This document shows, piece by piece, positions 5,193 through 7,062 of a stretch of DNA of 7,062 bases. A program made the translations under genes and the position numbers. Position 1 is the first letter of the stretch. The number at the start of each line of letters is the position of its first letter. Source of the DNA: Acidobacteriota bacterium (lineage in GTDB: Bacteria > Acidobacteriota > UBA890 > WLXD01); the NCBI GenBank assembly GCA_022571615.1, contig JACZXM010000151.1, positions 1 to 7,062 of the forward strand, written 5' to 3'. The notes beneath the pieces were generated by a model that ran no database searches, had not been told where the DNA came from, and worked only from the letters and a program-made list of their open reading frames with translations.

Positions 5193-6806
5193 CTACGACC
5201 GCGCGCCGATGGCCTCGTGGACCACGTCGTCCTGGGTCCATTGCTGGTCGATGAAGCGCCAGAGCCGACCGGTCGGATTGGCATCGCGCAGCTCGGGCGG
5301 GAGGCGATTGTCGCGAACGTTGTCGTAGCACTCGAGCATGCCGAAGCGGCGCAGTGCCGCGGGAATGCCCACGGCGGTGAAGCCGGGGTGACCAGTGGCC
5401 GGATAGGGACCGCCGTGGTTCATCGCCGCGCTGACCGCCACGCCGGTCGGCATCTTGTCGTTCAGGAGTCGGCCGACGCGGCGCCGCAACGGCTTGGTCA
5501 CGCGGCCGTATAGCTCGTTGTCCGCGTCGCCTGAATGAGCATAGATACAACCGGTCAGGTTGCCCTCGAAGGCGGCGGCAATTCGGACCATCTCTCCTTC
5601 ATCGTCAGCCACCACCAGGAGGTTTCCGTTGCCGAAAGCCTCGGTCTGCGACCTGGCGGGATCTGCGAGAAAATCCTTGCCGGTGATTCTCAGGAGTGTG
5701 TTCTGAAACCGGCAGCCGCTGTCCTGAAGCGCATTTCCGCCGACCAGCAGCGAGGCACCAGCCTGGCAGAGTGTCTCAACGGCAGTTTCCATTCCCCTCA
5801 CTCCGGCAGCGCCCAGCAGCGCACCCACCGGTGATGCCTCGAAACGTGCCACCAGGTCGGCGATGAACGCCTCGGTTCGTGTGCCGGCGGCCAGCACCAC
5901 GATCCCGGGATTGGTGCAGAATTGGCCGGCGCCCAGAAGCGCCGAGCCGTGGAATTCCTCCGCTAGGGCCTCCGATCGTTCTTGCAACGCCCCGGGAAGA
6001 AGAAATACCGGGTTGACGCTGCTGAGCTCCACGTAGATCGGCTTGCCGGCCCCGTCGGCGGCCGCCTTGAGCACCAACCCTGCCGAACGCGAGCCGGTGT
6101 ATGCGCACGCCCCAATGAGCGGGTGCGACACCAACCAGACACCGTCCTCGTGCGAGGTCCGATAGATCATCTGCACCGTCGCCGGCGGGAGTCCAGACTG
6201 CTGCAGCGCCACGAAGGCCTCCTCGGCCAGCAGCTGTGTGGTGCGAGGGTGGCTCGAATGCGCCTTCGCGATCACCGGATTGCCGGCCGCGATGGCGGCG
6301 GCGAAATCGCCGCCAGCAATGCCGTTGAAGGCGAGCGGAAAGTTGTTCGGACCGAAGACGGCCACCGGCCCGCCGAGTGGCCCCAAGAACGAGCGGATAC
6401 CGTTCGCAGTGTCGATCGTCGGCATCGTCCAGCCCGTGTCGCGGGCCGCGGCTGCCGCTTGGCGAAGTTGGTTGGTCGTCCGCGGTAGCTCGACGTCCGC
6501 CAGGCGCGGCGATACCGGTAACGCGGTCTCCAGACTCGCCACCGCAGCGATCTGCTCCTTGGCAGCGTCGATCCGGTCGGCGTAGCCCTCCAGGAAGCTG
6601 GCGATCCGTTCAGAGCCGGCGTCCTCCAGCGCCGATGCGGCGGCACTGCCCGCCTCTAGCAGAGCCTCAACATCGCTCCGGGTGCTTACCGGGTACACAT
6701 GCGGCAGCGTCTCGCGAGTGTCGGGGTTCATCGCCCGGAAGCTGTCGGTCGCCTCGGCGGGGCGCCATTCGCCGCCGATCAGCACTCTTTCCAACGTGGT
6801 GTTCAC
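5193..6806 (-). CDS. Aldehyde dehydrogenase, probable alpha-ketoglutarate semialdehyde dehydrogenase (NADP+)
   Basis: This 537-aa aldehyde dehydrogenase oxidises an aldehyde to the acid with NAD(P)+. Catalytic residues are visible: the nucleophile C297 in GAGQFCTNPG, the general base E260 in VELSSVNPVFLLPG, the oxyanion asparagine in FGPNNFP (151-157), the cofactor-binding K181 in PVIAKAHSSHP, the turn YTGSRSAG (236-243), and E389 with F391 in TEAFG. The combination of SVNPVFLLP and GQFCTNPG with a length above 500 residues is characteristic of the 2,5-dioxovalerate/KGSA dehydrogenase group, which yields 2-oxoglutarate. The start is a GTG at 6806, chosen because AGGAG lies 7 nt upstream and the N-terminal VLIGGEW is where this family begins. 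The gene follows a PLP-dependent dehydratase by 14 nt and is probably co-transcribed with it. It converges on the DapA-family gene, which likely supplies its substrate. Confidence 0.92.
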   Translation of the reverse strand: MNTTLERVLIGGEWRPAEATDSFRAMNPDTRETLPHVYPVSTRSDVEALLEAGSAAASALEDAGSERIASFLEGYADRIDAAKEQIAAVASLETALPVSPRLADVELPRTTNQLRQAAAAARDTGWTMPTIDTANGIRSFLGPLGGPVAVFGPNNFPLAFNGIAGGDFAAAIAAGNPVIAKAHSSHPRTTQLLAEEAFVALQQSGLPPATVQMIYRTSHEDGVWLVSHPLIGACAYTGSRSAGLVLKAAADGAGKPIYVELSSVNPVFLLPGALQERSEALAEEFHGSALLGAGQFCTNPGIVVLAAGTRTEAFIADLVARFEASPVGALLGAAGVRGMETAVETLCQAGASLLVGGNALQDSGCRFQNTLLRITGKDFLADPARSQTEAFGNGNLLVVADDEGEMVRIAAAFEGNLTGCIYAHSGDADNELYGRVTKPLRRRVGRLLNDKMPTGVAVSAAMNHGGPYPATGHPGFTAVGIPAALRRFGMLECYDNVRDNRLPPELRDANPTGRLWRFIDQQWTQDDVVHEAIGARS

Positions 6807-6813
6807 GCGTACA

Positions 6814-6818
6814 CTCCT
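6814..6818 (-). promoter_or_regulatory. Ribosome binding site of the aldehyde dehydrogenase gene
   Basis: AGGAG on the minus strand, 7 nt before the GTG at 6806, lies in the 14-nt gap after the dehydratase stop. It supports the GTG start and joint transcription of the two genes. Confidence 0.7.
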
Positions 6819-6820
6819 GT

Positions 6821-7062
6821 TCAGGGTTCGTGTTGAGATCGTTGACCCAGCGACTCCAGGTCGACGTTCCCACCCGAGAGAATCACGCCGATCCTCCTGT
6901 TGTCAGCCGAGATCTTCCGTTCCAGGAGCGCGGCCACCGGCACCGCGGCGCTCGGCTCGATGACGATCTTCATGGTCTCCCAAACCCGGCGCATCGCCTC
7001 GAGGATTGCCTGCTCGGAGACCGTGACGATGTCGGCCACGTGGCGGGCGATAATCGGAAAGG
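6821..7062 (-). CDS. Threonine/serine dehydratase-like PLP enzyme (C-terminal end only)
   Basis: Only the last 79 residues and the stop are inside the window; the frame is open to the right edge. The segment matches the C-terminus of fold-type II PLP enzymes such as catabolic threonine dehydratase and serine racemase: IVTVSEQAILEAM, MKIVIEPSAAVPVAALL and the closing glycine motif VILSGGNVDLESL, which helps hold the cofactor. These enzymes remove ammonia from hydroxy-amino acids in the cytosol. The protein ends soon after SGGNVD, so it has no C-terminal ACT regulatory domain, unlike biosynthetic threonine dehydratases. It is followed after 14 nt by the aldehyde dehydrogenase gene. Its role in that pathway is unclear: it may handle a related hydroxy-amino acid or simply share the operon. 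The exact substrate cannot be told from this fragment. Confidence 0.85.
   Translation of the reverse strand, partial: FPIIARHVADIVTVSEQAILEAMRRVWETMKIVIEPSAAVPVAALLERKISADNRRIGVILSGGNVDLESLGQRSQHEP

Noticed and set aside
5982..6488. 168-codon open frame opposite the aldehyde dehydrogenase
   Set aside because: It is antisense to the catalytic domain of a fully conserved aldehyde dehydrogenase and has no recognisable features.

Overview
The window looks like part of the chromosome of a high-GC Gram-negative bacterium, most likely an Acidobacteriota-type organism or a relative. The main reason is a PadR-type regulator placed beside MacB/FtsX-like permeases that have no ATPase next to them (the 'Acidobacterial duplicated orphan permease', ADOP, type). 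GC-rich codon use with GTG starts and long antisense open frames fits this. Taxonomy is an inference from gene content only. I see no rRNA, tRNA, CRISPR array, transposase or attachment site.

Left half (1-4202): a divergent ADOP locus. On the minus strand a small PadR repressor gene (1529-1197) is followed after 15 nt by an ADOP permease (from 1181, running off the left edge). On the plus strand a full paralogous ADOP permease (1773-4202, 809 aa) is read the other way. The 243-nt divergent region (1530-1772) should hold both promoters and contains a TACA-N8-TGTA inverted repeat that resembles a PadR operator. The two permeases are clearly homologous over the region where both are present.

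Right half (4203-7062): a catabolic locus. A short intergenic region with a hairpin and a perfect 15-bp palindrome precedes a DapA-family lyase (4285-5178, plus strand) that lacks the substrate-binding Arg of true dihydrodipicolinate synthase. It converges, 14 nt stop to stop, on a minus-strand pair: the C-terminal end of a threonine/serine dehydratase-like PLP enzyme (7062-6821) and, 14 nt downstream of it, a 537-aa alpha-ketoglutarate semialdehyde dehydrogenase-type aldehyde dehydrogenase (6806-5193). A DapA-family deaminase/dehydratase beside a KGSA dehydrogenase fits the last two steps of trans-4-hydroxy-L-proline breakdown: pyrroline-4-hydroxy-2-carboxylate to 2-oxoglutarate semialdehyde to 2-oxoglutarate. 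A sugar-acid route using the same two families is the main alternative.

The two halves look functionally unrelated. I found no convincing new system. The points most worth checking are the 15-bp palindrome before the lyase gene, the candidate PadR operator, and the substrate of the lyase/dehydrogenase pair.
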